Origin: JACCZX01 sp963791315 | GTDB lineage: Bacteria > Pseudomonadota > Gammaproteobacteria > Burkholderiales > Burkholderiaceae_F | Length of the DNA: 64,000 nt | Reading direction: 5' to 3' | NCBI GenBank assembly: GCA_963791315.1 | Contig: CAWBRQ010000002.1 | Span: 481,959 to 545,958, forward strand | Shown here: in pieces, positions 27,723 through 36,433 of the stretch | How the letters are laid out: every line of letters begins with the position of its first letter | Numbering within the stretch: position 1 is the stretch's first letter | Notes under the pieces: generated by a model | What the model was told of the DNA's origin: nothing | Database searches by the model: none | Seen by the model: the letters and a program-made list of their open reading frames with translations, nothing else | Translations under genes and position numbers: made by a program

Positions 27723-28400
27723 ATGGCCTCAATCGATTCCCGTCTTATCAGCCAGCTCCTCAGCGTTTCGACACCGAATGTCTCCGACGCTCTCGACCGT
27801 TTAGGAATCGAGGGCGCGCCGCAAGGCATTCTGCCGATCTATAACTGCCCGAAGATTGCCGGGCCCGCCGCCACTCTGAAATTGGTCCCGAACGGCAAAG
27901 CGCAAGAGTCCACCGTGCTGGGGACGTTACGCGCGATCGTCAAGGGTGGCGCCGGATCGGTGCTCGTCATCGACGCTTCGGAGAATCCAAAGGTCAACGC
28001 CTACGGCGGTGTCGCAGGTGCGACCTCGAAGCACAATGGCCTGGTTGGCTGCGTCACCGACGGCGTGGTGCGCGACGTCGACGAGTACAAAGGTTATGGC
28101 ATGCCGGTGTATGGCAGGGGGATCGCGCAGCAGTCGGTGCGCGGCCGTTCATCGTGCGCGGGTTACGGGATCGAGGTGAAGCTCGGCGGCGTCCCGGTGC
28201 GACCGGGCGATTTCATCCTTGCCGACGACAACGGCACGGTTGTCATTCCTAAAGAGCGCATTGCCGAAGTGATCGAATTTGCCAGGAAGGTCAAAGCCAC
28301 TGAGGACCGCGTGATCGCCGAAATCAGGGCCGGTGCCGATCCGGTCGAGGCTCACGAGAGGGTCAACTACGACAACATGCTGAAGGCGCAAGCGGCCTAG
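27723..28400 (+). CDS. RraA-like / HMG-type class II aldolase family protein
   Basis: A 225-residue member of the RraA/4-hydroxy-4-methyl-2-oxoglutarate aldolase family. The conserved VTDGVVRDVDEYK holds Arg117–Asp118, the pyruvate- and metal-binding pair in aldolase members, preceded by GGVAG. AAGGAG lies nine bases before the ATG, which fixes this start against an earlier in-frame ATG. It heads a plus-strand group with an iron alcohol dehydrogenase and two periplasmic binding-type proteins, so a catabolic aldolase is more likely than the RNase E inhibitor. Substrate unknown. Confidence 0.82.
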   Translation: MASIDSRLISQLLSVSTPNVSDALDRLGIEGAPQGILPIYNCPKIAGPAATLKLVPNGKAQESTVLGTLRAIVKGGAGSVLVIDASENPKVNAYGGVAGATSKHNGLVGCVTDGVVRDVDEYKGYGMPVYGRGIAQQSVRGRSSCAGYGIEVKLGGVPVRPGDFILADDNGTVVIPKERIAEVIEFARKVKATEDRVIAEIRAGADPVEAHERVNYDNMLKAQAA

Positions 28401-28414
28401 CAGTATCGAATCCG

Positions 28415-29587
28415 ATGGCGACGATTAACTATCTGACGACGGTGGAGTTCGACTTCGGTGCCGTGACCAAGCTCGGGGACAGCGTTCACGCGCTGGGGAT
28501 TCGCAAACCGATGCTGGTGACCGACGCTGGTTTGGCCCGCAGTGATTCGATGTCGCGCGTGCTCGAAGTGATCGCCAAATTGCGGCCGGTGATCTTCGAC
28601 GGCACACCGCAAAATCCTGACGAGCAAGCTGTTGAGGTTGCCGCCACTTTGTACCGAGAAAGCGGATGCGATGGCGTCATTGCCTTAGGCGGCGGCTCGC
28701 CGATCGACCTGGGAAAGGCGGTTGCACTGCTGGCGACACACCCTGCGCCGCTCGAGCAGTACGCGTTGATCGGCGGGGGTCTCGCGAAGATCACGCCGAT
28801 GGTTGCACCGCTGATCGCCATTCCGACCACCGCCGGCACCGGCAGCGAAGTCGGGCGCGGCGCATTGATCACGTTGAAGGATGGCCGCAAGCTGGGCTTT
28901 ATCAGCCCTCACATGATTCCGAAGATCGCAATCTGCGATCCGGAATTGACGCTGGGGTTGCCGCCCCGTCTGACTGCCGCGACCGGCATGGATGCTCTGA
29001 CTCATTGCATCGAAACCTACCTGTCGCCGCGCGTGAATCCGCCGGCCGATGCAATTGCGCTGGATGGGGCTGCGCGCGCGGCACGCTGGATCCGGGATGC
29101 GGTCGATGATGGCGGCAATCGCGAAGCGCGCTGGAACATGATGATGGCCGCACTGCAAGGCGGCCTTACTTTCCAGAAAGGATTGGGCGCCGTGCACTCG
29201 ATGTCCCATCCGCTTGGCGGGCTGAAAACGCCGGTTCTGCATCACGGGACGCTGAATGCCGTCGTGTTGCCGGCTGTACTGCGCTTCAATGCCACACACG
29301 CCGCCGAGAAAATATTCGCGCTCGAGGTGGTCATGAACGTGCCGCAATCGAGCGACCTCGCGAGCTTTATCGAGGCGTTGAATGCGCACATCGGTTTACC
29401 GCGCACACTACGGGCGATGGGCGTGACAGAGGAGATGATTCCAAGAATGGTCGATGGCGCGCTAAAAGACCATTCGACCGCCACCAATCCGCGCCCCGTA
29501 ACACGCGAAGACTTCGAAACGCTCTTCGCTCAGGCAATGGGTCCGGCACCGACAAGACCACAGGCATTGATCAAGGAAACGACGTGA
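28415..29587 (+). CDS. Iron-containing alcohol dehydrogenase
   Basis: A 390-residue group III dehydrogenase. The NAD-binding motif is GGGSPIDLGKA, with PTTAGTGSEV following. The iron ligands come from GMDALTHCIE, GAVHSMSHPLGG and HHGTLNA. Relatives oxidise or reduce short alcohols, 4-hydroxybutyrate or maleylacetate; the specific substrate is not clear. It lies 14 bases after the RraA-like gene, and its stop overlaps a GTG start of the next gene, consistent with a single transcript. Confidence 0.88.
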   Translation: MATINYLTTVEFDFGAVTKLGDSVHALGIRKPMLVTDAGLARSDSMSRVLEVIAKLRPVIFDGTPQNPDEQAVEVAATLYRESGCDGVIALGGGSPIDLGKAVALLATHPAPLEQYALIGGGLAKITPMVAPLIAIPTTAGTGSEVGRGALITLKDGRKLGFISPHMIPKIAICDPELTLGLPPRLTAATGMDALTHCIETYLSPRVNPPADAIALDGAARAARWIRDAVDDGGNREARWNMMMAALQGGLTFQKGLGAVHSMSHPLGGLKTPVLHHGTLNAVVLPAVLRFNATHAAEKIFALEVVMNVPQSSDLASFIEALNAHIGLPRTLRAMGVTEEMIPRMVDGALKDHSTATNPRPVTREDFETLFAQAMGPAPTRPQALIKETT

Positions 29588-30606
29588 AAGTGAGCGTAAC
29601 CAGCATGGAAACTAGTGCGAACAGTCGGAGGCGGAACGCGATGCTTTCCGCGCTCGCAATTCTGGTGGCGGCGATGACGTCGCAATCTGCGCTGGCGCAG
29701 TCATCGAACTACCCGAACAAGGCGATTCGCATCATCGTGCCATTCGCGGTTGGCGGCATTGCAGACACCTTCGGTCGAGTGATCGGCATCAAGCTGACGG
29801 AGGCATGGGGCCAGCCGGTGATCGTCGAAAACAAGACAGGCGCGGGCGGAAATATCGGCGCCGAGCTGGTTGCGAAGTCACCGCCCGATGGTTACACGCT
29901 GGTGATCGGCAACAACGGCACACACGCCGTCAACGTCAGCCTTTTCAAAACCATTCCTTTCGATCCGATCAAGGACTTTGTACCGATCGCGCACATCATG
30001 GAAGCCGAAGGCTTGCTGGTCGTTAACCCGGCGGTAAAAGCGAACTCGGTGAGCGAGATCGTCGAGATGGCGCGTGCGCAGCCCGGGAAGCTCAGTTACG
30101 CATCGGGCGGACTCGGTACCACCAGCCATCTCGCGGGCGAGTTGTTCAAGTCCACCGCCAAGGTCGACATCGTTCATGTGCCGTACAAGGGCAACTCGCC
30201 GGCGATCGCCGATTTGCTGGCCGGTCAAACCCAGCTGTCGTTTGCGACGATGCCGACCGTTCTTCCGCACGTGAAGGCCGGCAAGCTGCGCGCCATTGCA
30301 TCGATCGGCCTCGCGCGCACCGTGGCATTGCCTGATGTGCCGACCGTTGCGGAATCAGGCCTGCCCGGCTTCGAAGTCAGCAACTGGATCGGACTGTTTG
30401 CGCCGGCGGGCACACCACCCGACATCGTGGCCAAGCTGAACGCGGAAGTGCAGAAGATCATGCGCTCGCCCGACGTTCAAAAACGCCTGGAAGCCGAAGG
30501 CGCACGGTTCATTCCTAGCACGCCGGGACAATTCGCTTCGTTTCAAAGGGAAGAGTTGGCGAAGTGGGCGAAGATCATCAAGGACGCCAACATCAAAGCT
30601 GAATGA
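29584..30606 (+). CDS. Bug-family periplasmic binding protein (TctC-like)
   Basis: A 340-residue solute-binding protein of the tripartite tricarboxylate transporter class, abundant in Burkholderiales. The signal peptide core is LSALAILVAAMTSQSALAQ, followed by YPNKAIRIIVPFAVGGIAD, the Bug signature that binds a carboxylate. The frame can start at GTG 29584, overlapping the dehydrogenase stop, or at ATG 29605; the latter gives a more normal signal peptide. No TctA or TctB membrane subunits are present, so it must borrow a transporter encoded elsewhere. Confidence 0.88.
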   Translation: MKVSVTSMETSANSRRRNAMLSALAILVAAMTSQSALAQSSNYPNKAIRIIVPFAVGGIADTFGRVIGIKLTEAWGQPVIVENKTGAGGNIGAELVAKSPPDGYTLVIGNNGTHAVNVSLFKTIPFDPIKDFVPIAHIMEAEGLLVVNPAVKANSVSEIVEMARAQPGKLSYASGGLGTTSHLAGELFKSTAKVDIVHVPYKGNSPAIADLLAGQTQLSFATMPTVLPHVKAGKLRAIASIGLARTVALPDVPTVAESGLPGFEVSNWIGLFAPAGTPPDIVAKLNAEVQKIMRSPDVQKRLEAEGARFIPSTPGQFASFQREELAKWAKIIKDANIKAE

Positions 30607-30649
30607 CGAACACAAGGTCAAGCGGGTACAACCACGAGGAGATCAATTC

Positions 30650-31423
30650 ATGTCACTTATCAAAACTGCAGCGTTGGCGCTTCTAGTCACCGCATCTGCC
30701 ATCTCAGCGCCTGCGCATGCCGGCGGCGTCGATGACGTCATCAAGTCAGGCGTGCTACGTGCGTGCACGCCCGGCGACTACAAGCCGTTCAGCTTCGCCA
30801 AGCCCGATGGCACCTATGAAGGGATCGACATCGATCTGATGCAATCGCTGGCCACCAGCCTGGGCGTCAAGGTCGAGTACGTCAAAACGACGTGGGCGAA
30901 TCTGCTCGCCGACTTCGCAGCTAACAAGTGCGACATCGCGGTTGGTGGCATCTCGGTGACGCTGGATCGGCAGAAGCGGGTCGGTTTCAGTAACGCATAC
31001 ATGATCAACGGCAAGACGCCGCTGGTGCGGTGTGCTGATGTCAAGCGTTTCCAGACCGTCGCGGACATTGACAAGGCGGATGTCAAAGTGATTGCCAATC
31101 CGGGCGGTAGTAACGAGCGGTTCGCGAAAGCGAATTTCAAGACTGCGAAGCTCACGATCCACCAGGACAATCTCGGAATCTTCGACGAAGTGCTCAAAGG
31201 CAACGCCGATGTGTTCGTCACCGAATCCGCCGAAGCCATCGTGCAGCAGAAACAGAAGCCGGGCTTATGCGCCGTCAATCCCGACAAGCCACTGCAATAC
31301 GGTGAGATGGCCTACATCCTGCCGCGCGGCGATGTGGTGACGAAGGATTACGTCGACCAGTGGCTGCACCTGGCAAAGGCGAGCGGCGAGTACGAGCGCA
31401 TCGTCAGCCGCTGGCTGAACTGA
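30650..31423 (+). CDS. PheC-like periplasmic cyclohexadienyl dehydratase / family 3 binding protein
   Basis: A 257-residue secreted protein (signal peptide ending PAHAG) with the family 3 binding-protein fold. The order of motifs GDYKPFSF, DIAVGGISVTLDRQ, NGKTPL, ANPGGSNERFAKANF and YVDQWLHLA follows periplasmic cyclohexadienyl dehydratase PheC, which turns prephenate or arogenate into phenylpyruvate or phenylalanine. Where I recall PheC having TDAIEA, this protein has TESAEA. No ABC permease or ATPase genes adjoin, which favours an enzyme over a transporter component. GAGGAG precedes the ATG at a good distance. An amino-acid-binding protein remains possible. Confidence 0.75.
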   Translation: MSLIKTAALALLVTASAISAPAHAGGVDDVIKSGVLRACTPGDYKPFSFAKPDGTYEGIDIDLMQSLATSLGVKVEYVKTTWANLLADFAANKCDIAVGGISVTLDRQKRVGFSNAYMINGKTPLVRCADVKRFQTVADIDKADVKVIANPGGSNERFAKANFKTAKLTIHQDNLGIFDEVLKGNADVFVTESAEAIVQQKQKPGLCAVNPDKPLQYGEMAYILPRGDVVTKDYVDQWLHLAKASGEYERIVSRWLN

Positions 31424-31435
31424 ATCGACCAAGAA

Positions 31436-32626
31436 TTAGTGCAGCGGTGCCGCCGGGCGATCTTCGGCTTCTTCCGGCGGCTCTGCATGCACGACATGGC
31501 CCGCGGCATTCGGAAACATCGGCGCGCCGCAGTCATCGCAAAATTCGAGCGGAAAGCGGTGCGCGTGAGCAACCGCCTTGCTGAGGCTAAGCGCCTTTAG
31601 CGCCTTGTCGACGTCTTCCATCGTCTGCTCTTCATCGTCGCCGAGCAATGGCCACACGACACCTTCGATCACATCGTCGTCGCTGCTGGTCTTGGCAAGC
31701 CCGATGCGAACTTCACCTCCAGAATTGCCGCTGGGATCTTCAAACACGCCAAACGCAGCAGTGAGCGCGTTCGGCGTGAAGTCGTACGCAAGCTTTAGAT
31801 AGGCAACCGCGGCCTCGAGCGAAAACTCGCGCAGCTCGCGGTCTGCATAGCGCAGCGCGGCGTGAAAGGCATTTGGCGACAGCACACGGAAGCGGCAGCC
31901 GGTCATCACCGGCTGCAGAGCGCCGGCGACCTGTTCGCTGAAAGCTGCCAGCGCACCGATCTTGGAATCCGGATCGACCCCGGACTCCTGCCAGTGATAC
32001 AGCGGCGCGCCCTGTGGTGCTGCGATCGCGATCAGGACGTAACGCGTGTCGGCGAGCATCGCAACCGGTTCGCGCAGTTTTTTCGCATCGATGTGCAGCG
32101 TAATGTTTTCGGCGACGGCGTCGCCGAGTTGTTCGATTTGCCGCCGCACGTCGGCGAAGGCTTCGGGCAGCTGATCGATTGAAAACAGATAGTCGGCGAG
32201 CGCCATGCGCGCGTTCTGCGCGAGAAGATGCCCGCTCACATGCGCACGCAGGCTGTCGCAGAGCGCTGCCGTCAATGTCGTGGTCGGTAAACGGTAGCGG
32301 GACCAGGCGAGCAGCGGCATCGCGATCAGTAACGTGTCGTGCGGCTGCCCGTCGATATCGATGATCGTGCTTTCGGCGCAGCTTTCGGCCAGATCGGCCA
32401 AGTCGTCGTACGCGGGTTGGCTCGAACGCGCCAGATCCTCCAGTGCGGCCTCGACGGCATCATCGTTGCGGCGCCCCAACCGATCGTTGATCAGTTCGAT
32501 CAGGCGGCGCTGCCACAGCTGTTCTTCGAGCCGGCTACCCGATTCGGACAGACGGCGGGCCAATTTGACGAGACCTTGTGCGTCGACGGATTGTCGGCTG
32601 CGCGAGCTAACGCGAGTGCGGCGCAT
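31436..32626 (-). CDS. DUF2863 family protein
   Basis: A 396-residue cytosolic protein of DUF2863, a family I know mainly from Burkholderiales, with no established function. It is largely alpha-helical, rich in leucine and alanine. Near the C-terminus it carries FCDDCGAPMFPNAAGHVVHAE, a CxxC plus histidines suggestive of zinc binding. I chose ATG 32626, with AAGG seven bases upstream, over an upstream TTG. It converges with the PheC-like gene. Confidence 0.85.
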   Translation of the reverse strand: MRRTRVSSRSRQSVDAQGLVKLARRLSESGSRLEEQLWQRRLIELINDRLGRRNDDAVEAALEDLARSSQPAYDDLADLAESCAESTIIDIDGQPHDTLLIAMPLLAWSRYRLPTTTLTAALCDSLRAHVSGHLLAQNARMALADYLFSIDQLPEAFADVRRQIEQLGDAVAENITLHIDAKKLREPVAMLADTRYVLIAIAAPQGAPLYHWQESGVDPDSKIGALAAFSEQVAGALQPVMTGCRFRVLSPNAFHAALRYADRELREFSLEAAVAYLKLAYDFTPNALTAAFGVFEDPSGNSGGEVRIGLAKTSSDDDVIEGVVWPLLGDDEEQTMEDVDKALKALSLSKAVAHAHRFPLEFCDDCGAPMFPNAAGHVVHAEPPEEAEDRPAAPLH

Positions 32627-32685
32627 GAGAGAACCTTGCAAAGCGGAAGGGCGAATTATCGCATCAGCGCGCGTCAGTTTCCGGG

Positions 32686-34460
32686 TTATCTGCGGCTGAT
32701 GCGCGGCGTGCGATCCGGCGCCAGTGGGCGTGCCGAAGATGCTTCACTCATGTACCCGATCAACGCGTCGACGTCGACGGGGCCGCCGATTCGATCGGTG
32801 CCTTCGCGCAGCACACGAAAGCCGTCGCCACCATCGGCGAGAAAATTGTTGACTGTTACACGGTAGGTTTGCGCGGAATCGATCGCACGGCCATCGAGCC
32901 GCAGCGAATCTGCAACGATCCTCTCGCCATGCGGGGCGTTCGCGCGCCAGGTATAGGAGAAACCGCGCGAAGGCTGCAGCATCCGCGCACGCTCAGGCTG
33001 AGTTGCGCTCGATTTCGCGCTCCATTGTTGCTCGAGCAACTGCTTCAATTGCGCTCCCGGTCAACGTGAGGATGACGAGCGTGTTTCCGAACGGCTGCGA
33101 TAGGAAAGCATCCGAGTAGGTCACTACGCCATCGGCGCCGGAAGCGTGCAGTTCAGCACGCAAGCCGCCCGGATTGGTAAACGCGATTTGCGCGCCTTGA
33201 GCACGGGTGGTAGCCAGCTGCGCGTCGGCGATCAAGCGGCCGAGCGCGTTGTCGCCGCCGGCCGACGCGCGACGGTCAAAATCCTCCGCGATGCGACCGA
33301 TAGGACGCTGTGCCAGAGGCGCCGCGAGCTTTAGATAGTGCTCGACGATGGCGCCGACTTTTGGATCAGGTGTGAGCGGCGGGTATGCAGCACGCAGCGC
33401 GTAACTCGTACGAATGCCGTTTGGAACCGGAATATTGCGCGCGCGGGTTCGCTCGCCCACGATCTTTCCACTGGCTGCGGTCGATTTCGACGTCGATCAC
33501 CGATACCAGCCTTCCGTACGAGGCCGCCTGAATGATGACTTTGCCATCGACGACGCAGTTGTAGCCGCGATGCGTATGGGCCGAAAGAACGATGTCGATC
33601 GCCGGATCGAGCTCGCGTGCGATATCGAAGATCGCGCCGCGCGGATTGCGGCAAGTGTCGTAACCACCGTCAGTCTCACCGCCCTCATGGACGACGGCGA
33701 CGATTGCCTGCACACCCTGCGCTTGCAACTCCTTTGCATATTGGTTGAGCGCCTTTGCTTCGCCGACGAAACGCACGCCAGCGATACCGCTCGGCACAAC
33801 GATTCCCGGAGTCGAGCGTGTAACCGCGCCTATGAAGCCAACCCGCACGCCATCGACGTCCTTGACCCATGTTGGCGCCACGATCGGCTGCTCGGTTTCG
33901 CGAGAGAGCACATTGGCGGCAACAAACGAAAAGCGAGCGCCGGAAAATTTGCCGTCCGCACCGACGCAAGTCTGCCGGTTAACTATTGGTTGCGCCTGAC
34001 AGCCGCCGTTCGCCAATCGCAGCAAGTGGGCCACGCCGCGATCGAATTCATGATTTCCAAGCGCACTCGCCTCGAGGCCGATCGCGTTCATCACTTCGAT
34101 GGTCGGCTCGTCATGAAAGAGGGCCGAGGTCAGCGGCGAGGCGCCAACGAGGTCGCCTGCCGACACAACGACGTGCGTCGGCCGCTCGGCCTTGAGCTGG
34201 TTGATTCGCGTTGCCAAGAACGCGGCCCCACCGCTTCGCAACGGCACGGTGTTCGCTGGGTTCGCTGGATCGGGTACCGCGATCGAGTTGTCGGCGGGCT
34301 CCAAGTGCCCGTGAAAGTCGTTGATCGCAATGATTCGCAGCGACACGTTCTGCGCCAGCGCCGCAGGTGCATGCAGCGACAGTGCATAACCAAGGACTGT
34401 CAGCGCATACGAAACAGCACGAAGTCGAACTGCTACATTTGCTCGACTGCGCTTCGCCAT
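32686..34460 (-). CDS. Periplasmic 5'-nucleotidase / UDP-sugar hydrolase family (two frameshifts)
   Basis: A secreted metallophosphoesterase that dephosphorylates nucleotides. The start at 34460 gives a signal peptide (VLGYALSLHAPAALAQ). The metal-binding motifs NDFHGHLEP, GDLVGASP, GNHEFDRG, HEGGETDGG and SAHTHRGYN are all intact. The C-terminal nucleotide-binding domain continues after a frame change near 33.46 kb (GERTRARNIPVPNG…) and another near 33.05 kb (LKQLLEQQW…). Joined, the protein is about 590 residues, the family's normal size. Its start is only 11 bases from the divergent MFS gene. Confidence 0.8.
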
Positions 34461-34471
34461 TTGCTTTGTAG

Positions 34472-35740
34472 ATGAATACATCGAATTCGCGTTTACCTGC
34501 AGCTTCTTCTTCCGTTCGCCATGATGCCGAAGTGATTGGTCTGGTTGGGCTGGCGCACGGTACCTCGCACTTCTTTCACTTGATGTTGCCGCCGCTGTTT
34601 CCGTGGCTGATGAAAGATTTCGGTTTGTCTTACACGCAAGCAGGCTTGCTGATGACAACGTTCTTCGTTGTCAGCGGCATCGGTCAGGCGCTTGCCGGCT
34701 TCGTTGTGGACAAGGTCGGGTCGCGGCCCGTGCTGTTCTTTGGCATTGGGCTGCTTGCGCTTTCAGGCGTCATTTTGGGCTTGTCGAACAGTTACGCGAT
34801 GCTGACGTTGACCGCTGCGGTCGCCGGGCTCGGCAACAGCATTTTTCACCCTGCAGATTTCACGTTGCTGAACCGCAGAGTGGCACAACCGCGTCTGGGC
34901 CACGCGTTTTCGGTGCATGGCCTATCGGGAAATCTCGGCTGGGCGGCTGCACCAGTGTTCATGGCGGGCATCGCTGCCACTGCTGGTTGGCAGGCGGCCG
35001 GATTTGCCGCCGCTGCGGTGGGCGGAGTCGTTCTCAGCATCTTGTTTTGGCGGAGATCAATGCTGGCGAGTGCCGCGGCGGAGCTGGTCGTGCCGAGCCA
35101 CACCCAGGCCGTGATCGCCAGCGGACGAGGCGTGCATCAATTTGCCTTTCTTCGTTCGACACCGGTGTGGCTTTGCTTCGCGTTTTTCTTTTTCGCGACG
35201 GCGTCGTTCGGCATCCTGCAAAATTATTCACCCGCGATTCTCGGCAATGTCTACGGCATGTCGCTCGTCGTGGCTACCGGAAGCTTGACTGCGTACTTAC
35301 TGGGCAGCGCTGCTGGAACGATTACCGGTGGTTTTCTGGCATCGCGCAATGAGCGCAATGAGCGCCTGATCGCGATCGCGCTCGGCTTCAGCTCCCTGAT
35401 GGCGCTGCTGTTGGCATCCGGACAAATCAGCGCAGCGCTGGTCTTCCCGGTGATGTTGCTGATGGGGTTTGGGGTCGGTACATCGGGGCCGAATCGCGAC
35501 CTGTTGGTGCGGCGCGCGGCAACCAGTCAGTTCGGCAAGGCCGCCTTCGGCCGCATCTACGGCTTTGTGTACTCGGGCTTAGATGTTGGACTTGCGATGT
35601 CGCCGCTGGTGTTCGGTCCGCTGCTTGACGCCGGCCAGTTTCAGGCGGCGCTGGTGGCCGTGGCCATTCTGTTGGTGGCGGCGCTGCTTATGGCAATGCG
35701 CATTGGCTCAGTGACCCGGAGCGGGGCGCTCGCCGCGTGA
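34472..35740 (+). CDS. MFS transporter, fosmidomycin-resistance (Fsr)-like
   Basis: A 422-residue major facilitator with twelve predicted membrane segments. The first helix motif GLAHGTSHFFHLMLPPLFPWL and GFVVDKVGSRPVL in loop 2–3 resemble the Fsr efflux branch. The actual substrate is unknown. Its ATG is 11 bases from that of the divergent nucleotidase gene, leaving no intergenic room for two promoters, so at least one promoter must lie in the neighbour's coding region. Confidence 0.8.
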   Translation: MNTSNSRLPAASSSVRHDAEVIGLVGLAHGTSHFFHLMLPPLFPWLMKDFGLSYTQAGLLMTTFFVVSGIGQALAGFVVDKVGSRPVLFFGIGLLALSGVILGLSNSYAMLTLTAAVAGLGNSIFHPADFTLLNRRVAQPRLGHAFSVHGLSGNLGWAAAPVFMAGIAATAGWQAAGFAAAAVGGVVLSILFWRRSMLASAAAELVVPSHTQAVIASGRGVHQFAFLRSTPVWLCFAFFFFATASFGILQNYSPAILGNVYGMSLVVATGSLTAYLLGSAAGTITGGFLASRNERNERLIAIALGFSSLMALLLASGQISAALVFPVMLLMGFGVGTSGPNRDLLVRRAATSQFGKAAFGRIYGFVYSGLDVGLAMSPLVFGPLLDAGQFQAALVAVAILLVAALLMAMRIGSVTRSGALAA

Positions 35741-35746
35741 CAGTTG

Positions 35747-36025
35747 CTAAAAGGCGAGGCTGAACGCCGAAAACACGAAGATGGCGCAAGCCATCAGCAG
35801 CGCGAAAGCGCGCCAGCCGTGTTTTGCGAAATCAGCGCCGGATTCGTTCAGCAAGAACCCCGAGAATCCTCCGACGATAAACGACAGCGATCCTTCACTG
35901 GCCCACACACCCGAGTTAAGCGAGTCCGCGATTTCAACCATAGCCACGGCGCACAGCGTGAAGCCGAGCATTCGTAGCAGGCCCATCAGGGAAGGTGCGT
36001 TGAGTTGGATGCCGAGGACGTTCAT
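35747..36025 (-). CDS. Small hypothetical membrane protein
   Basis: Not recognised. The 92-residue product has two or three hydrophobic segments (MLGFTLCAVAMVEIA, LSFIVGGFSGFLL, AFALLMACAIFVFSAFSLAF) and few charges, as expected of an inner-membrane protein. No clear Shine–Dalgarno precedes the ATG. It converges with the Fsr-like gene, leaving six bases between stops. The hydrophobic composition supports a real gene, but the call is uncertain. Confidence 0.5.
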   Translation of the reverse strand: MNVLGIQLNAPSLMGLLRMLGFTLCAVAMVEIADSLNSGVWASEGSLSFIVGGFSGFLLNESGADFAKHGWRAFALLMACAIFVFSAFSLAF

Positions 36026-36433
36026 GGTGTTTCGCGTGGGTTAGTGCGCAAGCCCTTTGCGAGCGCGTTGAATCGGTAACGCGAATGTCGCAGATGAGGT
36101 GCATCAGGATTTGCCCGAAATGCGCGGGCGCACACATCCAATTTCTGCGGGCCTTCCTATGCCGCATCTTTGGTAATCGGGCACGTTTCATGGGCCGCAC
36201 TTCATTTCGCAATGCGGAATACGACGTATTGCAGAACAGCAGATAGCTTTTCAAATCGATCGTCTCCGTTTCGTATAGTGGCACCATAGACACATCCAAT
36301 TGTTATTACACACAAATCGTTGACTCTTATATAAATTAGCGACCTTGTTGCATTGCATAATTGCTCGTACGATTTCTGCCGTTCATCTTTACGACCAACT
36401 GCCCAGTGATTTGGGCCTACTGCGGGAGCTTTA
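36026..36433. promoter_or_regulatory. aceA upstream region with IclR-like palindrome
   Basis: About 400 bases without a credible gene, becoming A/T-rich from 36.29 kb. TTTCGC-AAT-GCGGAA at 36205–36219 is a near-palindrome of the kind bound by IclR-family regulators, and a half-similar GTTTCGTATAGTGGCAC occurs near 36268–36284. AATAC-GAC-GTATT at 36219–36231 is a further perfect inverted repeat. GGGAG lies just before the aceA ATG. Regulation by an IclR-type protein is inference. Confidence 0.35.
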
